Source: Scenedesmus sp. ARA3 (taxonomy: Eukaryota > Chlorophyta > Chlorophyceae > Sphaeropleales > Scenedesmaceae). Taken from it: a DNA stretch of 35,022 nt. The DNA is taken from NCBI GenBank assembly GCA_004335835.1, contig RWJK01001298.1:13378-48399 (forward strand). The letters run 5' to 3'. Position numbers and translations under genes: made by a program. The notes beneath the pieces were generated by a model. It saw nothing but the letters and a program-made list of their open reading frames with translations, was not told the DNA's origin and ran no database searches. Shown in pieces: positions 1 through 10,737 of the stretch (its first letter is position 1; each line of letters starts with the position of its first letter).

Positions 1-389
1 GGCAGCACATTGCTGATGCTGCCCACACAGCCCACACAGCCGTGCTGCTGGCCCAGGGGGTGCTGCTCCACACTGATATCAACCAGCTGCAGGTCCACAG
101 GGCAGCAGCAGCCGGGGCTGGGCAGCAGCGCTGATGCCTGCTGCTGCTCCTGCTGGGTTGAGTTCGCCAGCGCTGCCTGCAGGAGGCCAACTGGCAGCTG
201 TAATGTGCTGAAGTCCTCGCACACAACAACATGCTGCCAAACGGGCAGCAAACAGATGAGGAGCCGGCCAGAATCTGCAGGCAAGTTAAGGGGCACATGT
301 GGTGCCACTTTTCCTTGCACCTGCTGCAGCTGCTGTTGCTCAGGTGCTGCCAGGCGCAGCTGGCCCTGTCTTTCCTCCTGCATGCTCAT
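1..389 (-). CDS. 5' part of an unrecognised gene, running off the left edge
   Basis: Read from the minus strand, an open frame starts with ATG at 389 (a second in-frame ATG follows at 383) and stays open for about 129 codons to the edge of the window. An in-frame TAA lies five codons upstream of the ATG, so this is the first possible start of the frame. The N-terminus is Gln-rich (MSMQEERQGQLRLAAPEQQQ). It is followed by a hydrophobic stretch with LLICLLPVWQHVVVCEDF and a Cys-containing stretch further on. No family was recognised. The gene is in the same direction as the GST genes and about 670 bp downstream of the first GST stop codon, which leaves room for a 3' UTR and a promoter. A coding exon is likely because the frame is open with an upstream stop, but a chance ORF in CAG-rich DNA is possible. 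Confidence 0.42.
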   Translation of the reverse strand, partial: MSMQEERQGQLRLAAPEQQQLQQVQGKVAPHVPLNLPADSGRLLICLLPVWQHVVVCEDFSTLQLPVGLLQAALANSTQQEQQQASALLPSPGCCCPVDLQLVDISVEQHPLGQQHGCVGCVGSISNVL

Positions 390-1054
390 TGTCAATGCTT
401 AGCTATGAATGGGTGCCAATCAACACGCACAGATCATCCCCATCTGCATGGGAGCCGTGTTGCCATTTGCTCATTGTCAGGAAAGCGGTCCGTAGGATCG
501 GGACGGCGTCAGACATAGAACAAGCGCTCCAACTAGAGAATGTATGCGTATTTCATCGATGCGACCTGTAACCTTAAGACCTGCTGCTACAGCTCCGCTG
601 ACGGTTGCAATATGGCAGTAGTTACATCAGTTTTTGCCACCTTCGATCTGTGCAGTATTACATGCAAGGTGAATCATGGATCAAAAATTCTATTGAAAAC
701 ACGGCATGCCATGGCTGAATGGAACATAAGTTTTCAAGCCATGTTTGACTGTTGCAAACTCCCGCCACAGACGCGAATCGTCATGCGATGCATATGTTTG
801 GCTTAACTATCACACGAAAACAATGATGCCAGGAAAACGCTTTAGACAGGGTTGGGTTGTGGCAAGCCACGCCAAGCTGAAGGGGTCGCAGTAGGTGCAG
901 CAACAGCAACCCGACTGCTGCCCAGTGGGCCCGCTATCTTGCTTGCAGTGTAAAAGACGGCCACATACGCCGGCGTAGTTCATTCGCCTAGCCATACATC
1001 CACACTGCATCCATCTATGCATAGCTCACACCGCTCCACGGCAAGGTATCTGCC
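390..1054. other. Intergenic: GST 3' UTR and promoter of the leftmost gene
   Basis: No gene is seen here. The stretch is less repeat-rich than its surroundings. It should hold the 3' UTR of the first GST gene and the upstream region of the gene starting at 389. Two minus-strand TGTAA motifs, the usual green-algal polyadenylation signal, lie at 658-662 and 622-626. Confidence 0.5.
622..662 (-). promoter_or_regulatory. Candidate polyadenylation signals (TGTAA x2) of GST gene 1
   Basis: The plus strand reads TTACA at 622-626 and 658-662, which is TGTAA on the minus strand. They lie roughly 390-430 nt past the stop codon at 1055, a reasonable 3' UTR length in chlorophyte algae. TGTAA is the established polyadenylation signal there; its use here is inferred. 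Confidence 0.4.
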
Positions 1055-3579
1055 TCAAGCTGGTGCCTCGGCTGCTGCTGCGTTGTCTGTCCTGAAGCCT
1101 GCCCGCCTGACCTCATCCTCTTCCTTAGTGTAATACGCTGCAACGCCGGGTGCTGCAGCCACTGCGTTCCTGAAGCGTGCCAGGGCAGGGTAGGCTGCCA
1201 GGATGTCGCGTGGCAGGCCTGCAGGCAGTTAAAGATCAGGCAGGCCAGCAGCAGCAGCAGCAGCCAGCATCTGAGCAGCGGTGCCTCAGCAGTCACACAA
1301 GATAGAAGGGCTCCCTTCAATGTACACCACCTGCATGGTGGCTGCAACTTGTGTTGGTGCACCTGCGTCCTGCACTGTGTTAATGATGGGAAGACCATCA
1401 CCGCTGTCTTGTGTATCTGGTGCGTCTCTGTTTTTGAAGCAATGTGGCTGCCGGATTCCACGTGTTGACCAGCAAACGACCGTTGTCTCCACCGGTGGCT
1501 TTTGTGCAGCTATTGGCTGCCACGTAACCGTAGCCAGCGATTGCAGCTGCACATGGATATACCATACCCCAAAACAGGGACGTGTCTGCACCTCAGGAGC
1601 AGCTCTGGCTGGTCAGCAGCACCATGCCTACCCCACACCAGGATCAAAGCAGGCGGGGAGCACGCACAGCAGCAGCAGCAGCAGCCTCACCTGAGATCCA
1701 GCCTGAGCGCAGCGCAGACAGCGTGGCGAACAGCACCAGGTCGACGTGGGTGAGCTGGGGCCCAGCCAGGAACTGCCCTGGCGATGACGCATCCCAGCGC
1801 TTGGCCTGCAGGAAAGTTTGACAGGTTGGGAGGCACAGCGGCCAACAAGGGGCAAGAACTGTATAGCCGGCGGCCACACCTACGGCATACCTTGTCGCGC
1901 ACATGTGTGATGATGCGAGCTGTCAAGCCACCTGCAAGCAGGCAGCACAAGACAAACGCGCAGCCTACTCCATCATCACATCCACGTCAATACATCACAA
2001 ACTGTTACAATGCATGCACCCAAGCAGCAAGCTTGCGGCTGTGGCAGCAATGCTTATGAATGCTGTTCCGTGCCGAATCCCCCGGCCCCCTCAGCCCCAC
2101 ACACCAGCCACTTATCCAGCAGGGCCAGCCGCTGCTTGAAGGGCCCCTCAGGCTGCAGCACCTCCTGGTAGGCTGCGGCCTTCTGCTCTGCTGTGGCAGT
2201 GGGGCTGCGCTCCATTGTCATCACCGGGGTGAGCGGCTGGGGCAGCAGGCAGTGCACAACACAGTACCATGCACTGAAGTATGCTGGATTGGGTGTTAGC
2301 TGGCTCTGTATGACATTGTGCAGTGCAAAGGCATTGTTCATTTGCGTGTGGCCGCGCCTCATCGTCATCACCGTGGTGAGGGGCTGGGGCAGCAGGCAAT
2401 GCACAGCACATACATTACAGTGCATTTCAGTCGATTGGTTAACCAACGTTGGGCACGAGCTTGCTCTGTGTGACGACGTGTCTTGCATGAACATTGCACC
2501 TTTTGCTTTCGTGCAATGGAGACAGCGGCACTGTTGCAGTGCTGCAGTGCTGCTGCACCATAGTGCTGTGATAGTACCGCACAAACTTGGCTTGTCACAA
2601 GGCAGAGCCTGCAGCATCGCGTCATGCAGTTGCAAGCGCGTGTACTCGGCACCAGCTGCTGGCGTGTAATACGTGCTGGGCAAGCCATCGCCGCGGGTGT
2701 GCAGCCAGCAACACAATCATGCATGCGCTGTACACGGGTCAGACTCTATGGCGCATGGCACATTTGAAAAACTATGCATCGACCTTGGGTTGCTTTTCAA
2801 ACACAGCAGCCGCATACAGTAGACTCATCCTTTTACATCTGCCCACCTGGTACACATCCTCCATGAAGAAGTAGGCCTGCTCTATGTCAGCCAGCACGAA
2901 AGGGTCGGCTGGCAGCACCGCAGTGATGGCGGCACAGTAGCGGTCTGCAGACAGGCGCAGAAAGGGCAGCAACGTGTATGCCCAGCATGCACATGGTCAG
3001 TTGCTGCGTTAATGTGGTGGCCAAGTGTAAACATGCATTGGTGATCAAACAGCCACCATACCTTGTTAACTTGATTTGTCTTATGAGCAGAGTAGAAGTA
3101 GGTTTACATACAAGCTGATGTGTCGGACGTGCTCTGCAGGCTGGCAGCCTGCTCACCGATGGCTGCCATCTCTGCCAGCATGCGCCCATCTTCAAGCTGC
3201 AGCACTGGCACCTGCTGGAAGGGCATGGAGGGCTTGATGGCAGGCCACTCAGCAAAGCTGAAGCGCTTGTCCTGCAAGCAGGCAACACGACAGGGAGTTA
3301 GTTGGCTTGTGTTAGTGCAGACTGGATCCAAGCACTTGTCCTGCAAGCATGCAGCACATACAGCAGCAACAGCAGGTTGGCTTGTCAACAGAGACTGTCC
3401 TGTTCAGGCGGGGCTGCCAAGCACTCGGTCCTGCAAGCACGCTATGCATGCAGCAAAGTTTAAAAGCGCATCTGTTGTCCTCTGTCTCCCACCACAAACT
3501 CCACCCCGCCCAGTGTCAGGAGGAGCCGGGCTGCTTCAGCCCTGCCCGGAATGTCGAAGTAGTACAGCGTTAGGGGCAT
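1055..3579 (-). CDS. Glutathione S-transferase, sigma-like (tandem copy 1)
   Basis: Six exons on the minus strand: 3493-3579, 3157-3271, 2847-2944, 2105-2236, 1691-1805, 1055-1218. All introns are GT-AG, phases close, and the product is 236 residues, somewhat longer than the usual 200-210. Exon 1 gives MPLTLYYFDIPGRAE, the glutathione S-transferase thioredoxin-fold start with the catalytic Tyr at position 7. Exon 2 carries FAEWPAIKPSMPFQQVPVL, with the cis-proline at residue 51. Exons 3-6 are the all-helical C-terminal domain. The Gln-Ser pair that normally binds the gamma-glutamyl part of glutathione reads Glu63-Met64. The likely role is conjugation of glutathione to electrophiles or peroxide reduction in the cytosol. 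The next gene upstream is a paralogue with the same exon plan, so this is a tandem duplication. Intron 1 has two extra copies, and intron 3 one extra copy, of the adjacent 3' splice junction. Confidence 0.88.
2340..2410 (-). repeat. Degenerate copy of the GST exon 4 acceptor and exon start
   Basis: The real exon 4 begins at 2236 after an acceptor reading CTGCTGCCCCAG. A near copy of acceptor plus exon start lies 147 bp upstream in the intron, with its exon-like start at 2383. It encodes PLTTVMTMRRG, against PLTPVMTMERSP in the exon, and then diverges without a matching donor. It therefore looks like a duplicated junction, not a usable exon. Confidence 0.75.
3258..3445 (-). repeat. Three tandem copies of the GST exon 2 splice acceptor
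   Basis: The used acceptor (plus-strand CTG at 3272-3274) reads GCTTGCAG then GACAAGCGCTT on the minus strand. The same acceptor followed by GACAAGTGCTTGG recurs at 3341-3343, and by GACCGAGTGCTTGG at 3431-3433. Spacings are 69 and 90 bp. The paralogue has a matching extra copy 72 bp from its own acceptor, so at least one duplication appears older than the gene duplication. Confidence 0.75.
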
Positions 3580-4244
3580 GCTATCGGGGCGTTCGAAGAA
3601 TATATTCAGCTGCTGAAAGTGCTATACAACAGTCCCAGGCTGCGATGTGCTGCTCCTTAGCATGCACAGTGGCAGCAGTGGTGTACACGTGGATCAGCGG
3701 TGTGAAGTAGCGGTTGCATGCATCAAACGGGAAGAATCCCGCGAAGAAGACATAACATATCACAGCCAAATGCAACTGTGATCAATGCGTCCCAGGTTGC
3801 ACTGTACCTGCGTCGCCGGTGCTCGACGCGGCAGTTCGGGAGTTATCTGTCATGCCATGCTCTAACAGCCTGACATGCTCTGCTGGCAATATGCAGTCCA
3901 TGAGCGCCCTCAGTTATGACCAAGCCGTCACTGTTGCAATGCAGTACCACGCAGTTGCTGCTGCCTGCTGAGCATTTGTGTTGAACTCAAAGGGTTACCT
4001 GCCAGTGTCAACCCTCAGGCTGCAGCTGGTGCACCAGCTCTACACGCATCACCACATGGCCAGCAGAAGCATGCTTCACAAGATGCATGCCTGACCATCC
4101 TGCTGGTGGGGTAACATTACGCCAACACAGTATGTACCACCACCTCAGGTAATACCAACAAAGCATGTATAGCCGCCGCAGCTCAGCACTACCGTAATTG
4201 CTGTGAGATGGCCTCAATTCAAAGCCGTGGCCTCTGCTGCTGTG
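3580..4244. other. Intergenic between the two GST genes
   Basis: This stretch lies between the start codon of GST copy 1 and the stop codon of copy 2. It must hold the 3' UTR of copy 2 and the promoter of copy 1. No ORF with family resemblance and no minus-strand TGTAA was found in it. Confidence 0.5.
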
Positions 4245-6557
4245 TCAAGCTGGCGCCTCTGCTGCTGCTGCGTTGTCTGTCCTGAAGCCTGCCTGCCTGA
4301 CCTCATCCTCTTCTTTGGCGTAGTACGCTGCAACGCCTGGTGCTGCAGCCACTGCGTTCCTGAAGCCTGCCAGGGCAGGGTAGGCTGCCAGGATGTCACG
4401 CGGCAGGCCTGCAGGCAGGCAGGACAGGGGCAGGCAGCAGTCAGTGAGGTGCCAGGTGGACTGTTGATGTACCGCCTAACTTTGTTTGCAAGCTGCAGTT
4501 CCCTGTCCAACGGCAAAATCCTGCCTGCAGCAGCAGCGCTGCAGCAGCAGCGTATGCAAGTCTGCGGCACTTCTGTTGGCAGCGGCCTTGTTGCAGCCAC
4601 TCAAGCTTGGTTATGTGTGTATAATTCCTCAAATCCTGCACAGAAAAGCAGCTGTCACTGCTCACCAGGCATGAAGCCTGAGCGTGCAGTGGACAGTGTG
4701 GTGAACAGCCCCAGGTCAACATGTGTGAGCTGCTGCCCTGCCAGGAACTGCCCTGATGACGCATCCCAGCGCTTGGCCTGCAGGATAGCACACCGCAGCA
4801 GCGTGTTTTGTATGAGATACCGTTGACCAACAGCATCAACAGCAAACACTGTCCGCACCTCATGGTTTGCGGCAGCTGCGATTGAGATCATGCAACGAGC
4901 AGCATGCTTCTCTGGCGTCATCTGAGACCTGTTGCCACACACCTGGCATGCATATGCAGCATATGCGTGCCTTTCCATGCAGTTCTGCGGTGGAAGATCT
5001 TCCGCACAATCTGTCGTTGCTCACAATCCACTTGTCCAGTAGTGCCAGGCGCTGCTTGAAAGGCCCGTCAGGCTGCAGCAGCTGCTGCCAGGCCTGGGCC
5101 TTCTCCTCTGCTGTGGAAGCTGGGTTGCGCTCCAAGGCCATGACAGGCTGGGTAGGCTGGCGCCAGCAGCAGCAGCGGCGGTGGCAGCAGTTGCCGCATT
5201 AACAACGGTTGTTAGCTGCTGTGAGGACTGTACATGTCACCAAATGCAGGGATACTAATCCCTGTCAGTAACAGGGCTGTTGGCGTGACAATGGCTCATG
5301 CTTCAGCGCAAGTAAGCAGACACAGCACAGCGGCTTGCATGCTGTAGCTGCAGGGTGCCATGATGTTTTGATGTCGGCTCAACCTCCTGGTGGCAAGGCA
5401 CATAGCTGCTGCCATTAACCGCTGCAATGCAGCGGTAAATGCAGCCTGTTCACTTTGCAAAGTGCGCAGCGCTCACCTGAAACAAATCTTCAAGGAAGAA
5501 ATAGGCCTGCTCTATGTCAGCCAGCACGAAAGGGTCTGCTGGCAGCACCCCAGTGATGGCGGCACAGTAGCGGTCTGCAGGCAGGCGCAGCAGTCAACGG
5601 GAGAGCACGGCTGTGCACTCCGAAGCATGCACATGCACCTGCCGGGCAATGTGTTTGCAGCGTATCTTCTGCATGGCCCTGTTCATGTGACTAGGGCAGG
5701 TACACAGCCTGTATTTCAAAACGTGGTTGTACTGGCCCAGCAGCACCATCTCAGAACTCCAACTGCTGACCTGAATGCACAACATGGCGTTTTACCATGC
5801 ATGGCACAGATAGCTCAATAGATGCAAAGCACTGAGGAGGTTTTTGAACTCACCGATGGCTGCCATCTCTGCCAGCATGCGCCCATCCTCCAGCTGCAGC
5901 ACTGGCACCATTTGAAAGGGCATGGTGGGCTTGATGGCAGGCCACTCAGCAAAGCTGAAGCGCTTGTCCTGCAAGCAGACAGCGGAGCGCAGTGTTGTGC
6001 CAGAGGTTCGTACAAGCCGCAAGGCAGTCAAGCACATGTCCTGCAAGCGTGTCAGACTGGCGTGTGCATGCCATACGCATTGCATAAGCGTGTTGCGCAT
6101 TGCGGCCGGCTGCATGCAGCGCATGCAGGAGTTGCCCACCCAGTGCGTGGTGTACGGCTATCAGCTCTGCCACATGCTGGTGTACAGCCAGATTTGCTGT
6201 CATATGCACAACCTTCTATGATGATTTGCAAAAGGGGTCCTGTGCAGCGCACGCCGCAACAGCAAGCATGCAGCACACCTGCACTGCCTGCACCCGTGCT
6301 GGGCACAGGGTGTCCAAGGATGTGCAGAGGCTTCTCAACCAATGCTGATCAATGTTACAGGCCATGATGAGGCCACTCAATGTGGCTGTTCTGATTGTGT
6401 TTTCACAATTCCATCGCATATGGAACCAGGCAGCCTATAGCCAAGCTGTGCAGCGCAGCTGCAGGCTTACCACAAACTCCACTCCACCCAGGGTCAGGAG
6501 TAAGCGGGCAGTCTCTGCCCTGCCAGGTAGATTGGCATAGTGAAGTGTCAGGGGCAT
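4245..6557 (-). CDS. Glutathione S-transferase, sigma-like (tandem copy 2)
   Basis: Six exons on the minus strand: 6471-6557, 5854-5968, 5477-5574, 5025-5156, 4666-4777, 4245-4408. Exon lengths equal those of copy 1 except for one missing codon in exon 5 (DASSGQF against DASSPGQF), giving 235 residues. It starts MPLTLHYANLPGRAE with the catalytic Tyr7. Next come FAEWPAIKPTMPFQMVPVL and the helical C-terminal domain, ending YYAKEEDEVRQAG and then a short Ala/Glu tail. As in copy 1, the glutathione-binding Gln-Ser position reads Glu-Met. The exons are highly similar to copy 1 while the introns have drifted, so the duplication is not very recent. The frame is open upstream of the chosen ATG to another ATG at 6749, so an N-terminal extension of 64 residues cannot be ruled out. 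The start at 6557 was chosen because it matches copy 1 and the family. Confidence 0.88.
5955..6052 (-). repeat. Two copies of the exon 2 splice acceptor in GST copy 2
   Basis: The used acceptor (plus-strand CTG at 5969-5971) is echoed 72 bp upstream in intron 1 (CTG at 6041-6043). The extra copy reads GCAG then GACATGTGCTTG, against GACAAGCGCTTC in the exon. Copy 1 has its nearest extra acceptor 69 bp from the used one. Confidence 0.7.
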
Positions 6558-8486
6558 AGCTTCTGCGACCAAGGGAGTACCGGAATTGGGTCGATGAGCA
6601 GCAGCAGCAGTGCTACCAGCAGCGGAATGTGCACACGCGGAACCCCTGCGTGGAATGCTTGCAGCATGCGCGTCACTTTGGTAAACGAAGTGCAGGAGTA
6701 CAACCGCATCAGCAGACGTTGCTTGGCTGGTAGCCTCGACGGTTAGCATCGAGCTCACAGTGCGTTAGGGTTCTGCAGATCTGCACTTCTAAATGTCGGA
6801 CAATCGATCGGTGGTGGTTTGGTAAGAGGCTAGCCAGAGGTGCAGGAGGACGCCCGCTGTTGCAGAAATCAGCTTATTGTACAGCAAACATGCCGACAGA
6901 AGTACTGACGTTATCAGACACGGGCAGCAGCAGCTTGGGTTTGCTGCAGAAACGGCCAACTTCTGACTAGAATGCAGCATGGCTTTTTCCCCCAAGCTCT
7001 CACCTCTGCAGTCCTTATACTGTTTGATGAGCGAAGACAGCACGGCTGTTAGCTGTGTCTAGCTGGCGCTTGCCACGTTGTACGGCACACCACCGTGACT
7101 GCGTCATGCTGCACACGTTACGTTACGTCAGGTCCAACAGCATCGCCTCAATGTGCTGCTGCATACACAGCACAGCCGTACTGAAGCTCCTCCCAATAAC
7201 TAAACTCAAACCTGGCAATAGCAAGCTGTAGCAGCTGGTGTGCAGGGTACTGCACAGACTGCGCAGCTGCAGCACAACAGCGAGGCAGCTGCAGGCAGGC
7301 AAGCATGTACACCAGCAGTGCAGAAGGACATTGTTAACTGCTGCATGAACAGCACAGCATATACTGCAGCGCTGCTGCTAGCACCTCCAGATACCCCGAC
7401 TCACACTGACAATAGCAAGCTGTAACTGCTGGTGTGCAGCATACTGCACAAACTGCACAGCTGCACTGCTGGCAGCACAATGCAGGGGAGCCATGCAACC
7501 ACAGCCATGGGCATGCCCGCAGAAGCACACATAAAAAGTTGTCAGCAGGCATGAAAATCATATGAAACAAGTCCAGGCATACCCTACACCAGCCTCTGGC
7601 ATTGCCTGGTGATGGCAGTGCTGACACTGCCAAGGCCTGCATGCCAGCTGCTCCCCTGCAAGAAGTTTTCAAGTGCCGTTGCGCATGCACTAGTGTACCT
7701 GGCAGTTGAAAGTCCCACATGCATTCAGCCCACGTAGCACGACATGCAAACATTTGCAGATCACTGCTGCTGAATGCTTGGTGCATTAGCCAGGCAGCAG
7801 CTCTGTTTACGTTTGCAACACACGTAGGCTGTTTTCTTGCAAGGGGTGATGGCAACTTGCAACTTCTGCAGCCCATTTGCTGCTGACACGTCATCTGCAG
7901 AGTGAAGCACAATCGCTCTCCCACCACACCTCCGTAAAGCTGTCCGCCCCATCACAGCAGTCTTGAAAGTCAAGAGGCTGTCACCGTGGCACAACACAAC
8001 TGCAACCAACATAGCCCCAACATACAACCACCACAGCAGTGCCTTTCCACTATCATTCTGCTGTATGCAATCTATACAATTTTGACTATGAATGCATGCA
8101 AGTGCTTGAGGCACTGACCAGGCAGGAGCGTGTTGGCTGCCGCTGCAGGCACGAATGCACTAGCAGCACACATGCACATAATCGCTGACTGCGCACATGC
8201 GCTTCACACACGTTTGCCACCACATTTGCCCTTATGCAGCATTCCTGCTTTCACCTATGTTTGCAATGCAGCAGCTGCAGTGCCGCAGACTACATGACTG
8301 TTCGCCGGTGACATGTCCAACCAACTCAGCAGTGAAACAACTACAAGACTTTTAACTAAACATTGCTGTCCTATCAACACCCAGCGCCAGGCAGCCCTAC
8401 AGCCGCCACCTGCTGCTGCTGCAGCTGCACAGCATGCCAACTCAACACACCAGCTGCAGCTGCTGCCTCATTGCACATGCTGCTGC
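6558..8486. other. Gene-free gap between GST copy 2 and the acyl-CoA synthetase
   Basis: No recognisable gene was found in about 1.9 kb. Minus-strand frames of 197 codons (7334-7927) and 117 codons (7761-8114) are open but Cys-rich, lack family motifs and sit in DNA with few stops. A short minus-strand piece around 7007-7043 (LSSLIKQYKDCR followed by a GTGAGA donor) could be an isolated exon, but no partner exon was found. The gap should hold the 3' UTR of the synthetase gene and the promoter of GST copy 2. Confidence 0.4.
7216..7462. repeat. Pair of roughly 50-bp direct repeats, 194 bp apart
   Basis: The block beginning CAATAGCAAGCTGTA at 7216 recurs at 7410. Both copies continue through a similar sequence containing CTGGTGTGCAG and TACTGCACA. 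The copies are imperfect. The period of about 194 bp fits the general tendency to local tandem duplication in this window, but no exon edge is involved here. Confidence 0.65.
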
Positions 8487-10704
8487 TTACGCCCTGGCCG
8501 GCGCTGCTTGGCCGGACGGCGCAGCAGCAGCTGGCGCGGTCTTGGGCAGCGCTCCTGCAGCCTTCAAGCCGGCATACATGGCGTCAATCTGCAGCACAGC
8601 CAGTTCAGCACAGCAGCGCACAGCAAGCTCGTCACATTGCAGCACAGCAGAGAACAGCATTGACACATATCCACAGCACAGCAATCCTCTGCGGGCGACT
8701 GTGGCAGCTAACATAGGCTTACACTTGGTGTGACCGTCCCAGTGACAGTAAAACCATCAACATGTCATATGCATTGTTACAAAATGTTACAAACACTGTT
8801 AAAACGCTCACCTTGGCCTTGTAGTACTTGAGCAGCTGTGGGCGCTTGAGGGAGAGCTTGGGCGTGATGAGGTCGTGCTCGATGCTGAAGGGCTCCGGGT
8901 CGACGTGCACCGCCTTGGGGAACTCAAAGCCCTTCAGCCGCGCCTCCTTGCCTGCAGCAGCAGCAGCAGCAGCAGCAGCAGGCAGCGACATATGTGTAGC
9001 TGTAGGTTCTTGTTGTAGTCCCAATGAAAGTTCTGAGACAGCAAACAGGCTGAAACCCATCGGCTGATACAGCAGCAGGCGTCGAGGGCGCAACCTCCAT
9101 GTGGCAGCAGCAGGAAGGAAACATGGCTGTAACGTGCCACACCACCCTCCCACCTGTGGCTGTGACAGCCGCCAGCACGTGTGCATTGGCCTGTGGGCTG
9201 CCACAGACCTCCTTGAAGCTCTTGCCCTGCAGCTCAGGCTGGCCTGCCGCCCAGGCCATCAGCTTGTCCTTGATCGGCACCACCACTGCCACCAGCGTGG
9301 CCTCAAAGCTGCTGCCATACAGCCAGATCTGCTCGATCAGGTCGCACTTGCCGAATTCGGCCTCCAGGAACTCCACCGCCACATACTCGCCTGGGTGATG
9401 CATTTCAATACCCAGCGTAGAAGGCAACAGCAGCGGCGGCGGCGGCAGCAGCAGCAGAGATGCGGTCAGTCAGATGGTGCATAAGCAGAATGCCATACAG
9501 CCAGATCTGCTCGATCAGGTCACACTTGCCAAACTCGGCCTCCAGGAACTCCACCGCCACATACTCGCCTGAGTGATGCAGCAGGCCAGGAGGAAGCGGT
9601 GCGAAAGGCAGCAGCAGCAGGAACAGCAGCAGCAGAGGTGCGGTCAGTCATCTGGTGTCCAAGCAAGATGCCGTACAGCCATATCTGCTTGATGAGGTTG
9701 TATTTGCCAAGCACAGCCTTCCACTCCACTGCCACGTACTCGCCTGCAGGTGAACACATGCCACCACAGGACAATGTGAGACAGAGGCATTGCATTGACG
9801 TACATGGCGAGTGAGCGAAGCCACAGACACAAATTTGCAGCTGCCCATATTTGGACATGGCTACAAGGTTTTTACCAGTGCAGCAGCAAAGCTGGCAGGC
9901 GTAGATAAACCGCGCACAGGTGACACTTTGTAAGATTGCCTGGCAAGACAGACTCAGGACGAGTATGGCGTAGATACACCACCACCATCAACATGCAATA
10001 CATCAAGATGCCATAGCACCGCCAACACCTCACCCTGCGAGAGCTTAAAGATGTTCTTCTTCCTGTCGATGATCTTCAGCGTGCCCTCAGGCGTCAGCTC
10101 CCCAATATCTCCCGTGTGGAAGAAGCCATCACTGTCCACCTCCTGTGCAGTGAGATCCGGCTGCTTGTAGTAGCCCTGGAACATCATGGGCCCGCGCACA
10201 CACACCTCGCCACGCGGCGGGTTGGAGCTAGGGGTGTGGCCCAGCTCCGACACCGCCTCCAGCCGGAACTGCAGAGGAAGTGTGACAGAATTGGCAGTGT
10301 CAGCATGCATTATGAGATGGTGTGCGTGTGAGGAACCCAAGCAGAAGGGAGACCGCTGCGATGGTGTAGCGACTCAAAAGTGCTTTGCATCTTGCTTCCC
10401 GCGATCCACCAGTCTGCATGCATGAAAATTTGCACTTCCAGTGTGTAAGTGTGTAGCAAGCTGCCATTTTGCACGTGTTTGTCCCGCGCACCTGCACGCC
10501 AGGCATGCAGGGCCCCACCGTGCCCACATGCGACTGCCTGTTGGGGTACTGCACAAAGGTGGCCGCGCACGTCTCAGTGAGCCCGTAGCCCTGCAGCACA
10601 GGCACGCACATGGCCACCTGCATGAAGTCCTGCGCGTACTTGGGCAGCGGCGCGCCGCCGCTGATGAACACACGCAGCCGCCCGCCCACGGCAGCCTGCA
10701 GGAC

Positions 10705-10737
<33 letters not shown>

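Noticed and set aside
2054..2716. 220-codon minus-strand open frame
   Set aside because: It runs through GST exon 4 and the intron upstream, including the duplicated junction. Only 2105-2236 is real exon.
7761..8114. Minus-strand frame with a hydrophobic stretch (WWLYVGAMLVAVVL)
   Set aside because: No ATG-linked exon structure, no family resemblance and no partner exon. It is kept only as a note in the gap entry.
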